From Isotricha intestinalis (lineage: Eukaryota > Ciliophora > Litostomatea > Vestibuliferida > Isotrichidae): a stretch of DNA of 48,564 nt. The translations under genes and the position numbers were made by a program. Of this stretch, positions 48,041 to 48,564 are shown one piece after another (position 1 is the stretch's first letter; every line of letters starts with the position of its first letter). A model generated the notes under the pieces. That model was not told the DNA's origin, ran no database searches, and saw nothing but the letters and a program-made list of their open reading frames with translations. The stretch spans positions 1-48,564 of the forward strand of contig JAJJLU010003589.1 in assembly GCA_023807065.1 (NCBI GenBank), given 5' to 3'.

Positions 48041-48564
48041 GTAATTAAAAATTAATTATTTGTTTTAATTGTATTTTTTATCAAATGTATTTTTATTAAA
48101 AAGTTTAAACTAAATAAAGAAGTTTGAAATTACTAATAATTAATTTAAAGATATATAATTTTAATATTAAATTTTATGATAAATAATTTTACTTATCCCT
48201 TCGAATATATAATTTTCAAAACTTATTTTAATTAATTTTTAATATTTTGATTTAATACATGATTGTATTTAAAAATATTTAAATTTTAATTGAATTGAAA
48301 GAATAAATCTTAGGAAATCTCAAAAATAAAAAAATAATATATCTTTAAAAGATTCAATAAATAAATAAGAAAAAAATATAATATCTTTCTTTTTAGAGAT
48401 CTTGGATTCAAATTAAAACTTTTTCTGATTGATGTGAAACATTTATACAAAAGTCAGTTGTTTATAAAATGAATTATCAATTAAATAATTTTATTTTTAT
48501 TATTTTTATTCTTATCTTATATTATATAAATTCAATTTTTTTTCTAATTCATTAAAATTATTTT
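48041..48564. other. A/T-rich window end; no firm gene
   Basis: This is the upstream region of the kelch-like gene. Near the end a plus-strand frame (48469-48555) would encode a 28-residue hydrophobic peptide (MNYQLNNFIFIIFILILYYI and on) that looks like a signal peptide and then stops at TAA. It could be a first exon of a gene continuing beyond the window, but such hydrophobic frames are common by chance here. No telomeric repeat is seen at either window end. Confidence 0.4.

Noticed and set aside
48420..48470. Possible C/D box snoRNA (TGATGTGA near 48430)
   Set aside because: No convincing D box, terminal stem or guide region could be found.
1..48564. Reassigned stop codons as in many ciliates
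   Set aside because: Genes end cleanly at TAA (18) or TGA (2) where the families should end, and long conserved domains contain no in-frame TAA, TAG or TGA.
1..48564. CRISPR arrays, insertion sequences, tRNA or rRNA genes, telomeric repeats
   Set aside because: I looked on both strands and saw no regular spacers, transposase-like proteins, cloverleaf-forming GC-richer segments or telomere repeats at the window ends.

Overview
This window comes from a nuclear genome of a ciliated, very A+T-rich protist, most likely a ciliate that uses the standard genetic code. The reasons are as follows. Intergenic DNA is almost pure A/T. Twenty protein genes, mostly uninterrupted, are packed head-to-tail, head-to-head or tail-to-tail with roughly 70-870 bp between them. 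Two genes carry clear GT-AG introns of only 27 and 37 nt. Eighteen genes stop at TAA and two at TGA; I saw no TAG stop, and CAA encodes Gln. The gene content is eukaryotic and ciliary: axonemal dynein light chain p28, a BART-domain protein, a sperm-tail PG-repeat protein, a trichohyalin/TPH-like coiled coil, a giant Sfi1-like IQ protein, a polo kinase, a calpain, a P4-ATPase and a VAP. A litostome/rumen ciliate would fit; a flagellated anaerobic fungus is the main alternative, but the intron sizes argue against it. This placement is inference.

Layout. 0.7-8 kb: a putative PP1-binding protein, a calpain-family protease with a reading-frame break, a coiled-coil protein and a RING/TRAF-like zinc finger fused to a ubiquitin-like domain. 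8.2-13.1 kb: a TPR protein, a VAP/MSP membrane protein, a BART-domain protein with a 27-nt intron and an unknown protein. 13.4-24.8 kb: an Asn-rich disordered protein, a P4-ATPase flippase, an unknown coiled-coil protein and a polo-like kinase. 24.9-29.7 kb (minus strand): a Cys-rich polytopic surface protein and a PG-repeat (SHIPPO/ODF3-like) protein. 30.5-43.8 kb: a coiled-coil protein, a 3015-aa Sfi1/IQ protein and a K/E-rich protein whose reading frame breaks at an A16 run. 43.9-48.0 kb: a p28 dynein light chain head-to-head with a TPH-like protein, then a kelch-like protein with a possible N-myristoylation signal.

How the genes relate. At least six products are plausible axoneme, basal-body or centriole components, so the window reads as a ciliary/cytoskeletal neighbourhood with membrane-trafficking genes (flippase, VAP). 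The most interesting new signals are: a colinear, gap-free 74-residue N-terminal domain shared by the TPR protein (8.2 kb) and the TPH-like protein (44.8 kb); a RING-ubiquitin-like fusion ending in GRLKGG plus a 17-residue tail; tryptophans spaced exactly 40 residues apart in the Sfi1-like giant; a polo kinase with an altered phosphopeptide pincer; and alternating blocks of A-ending and T-ending codons within single genes.
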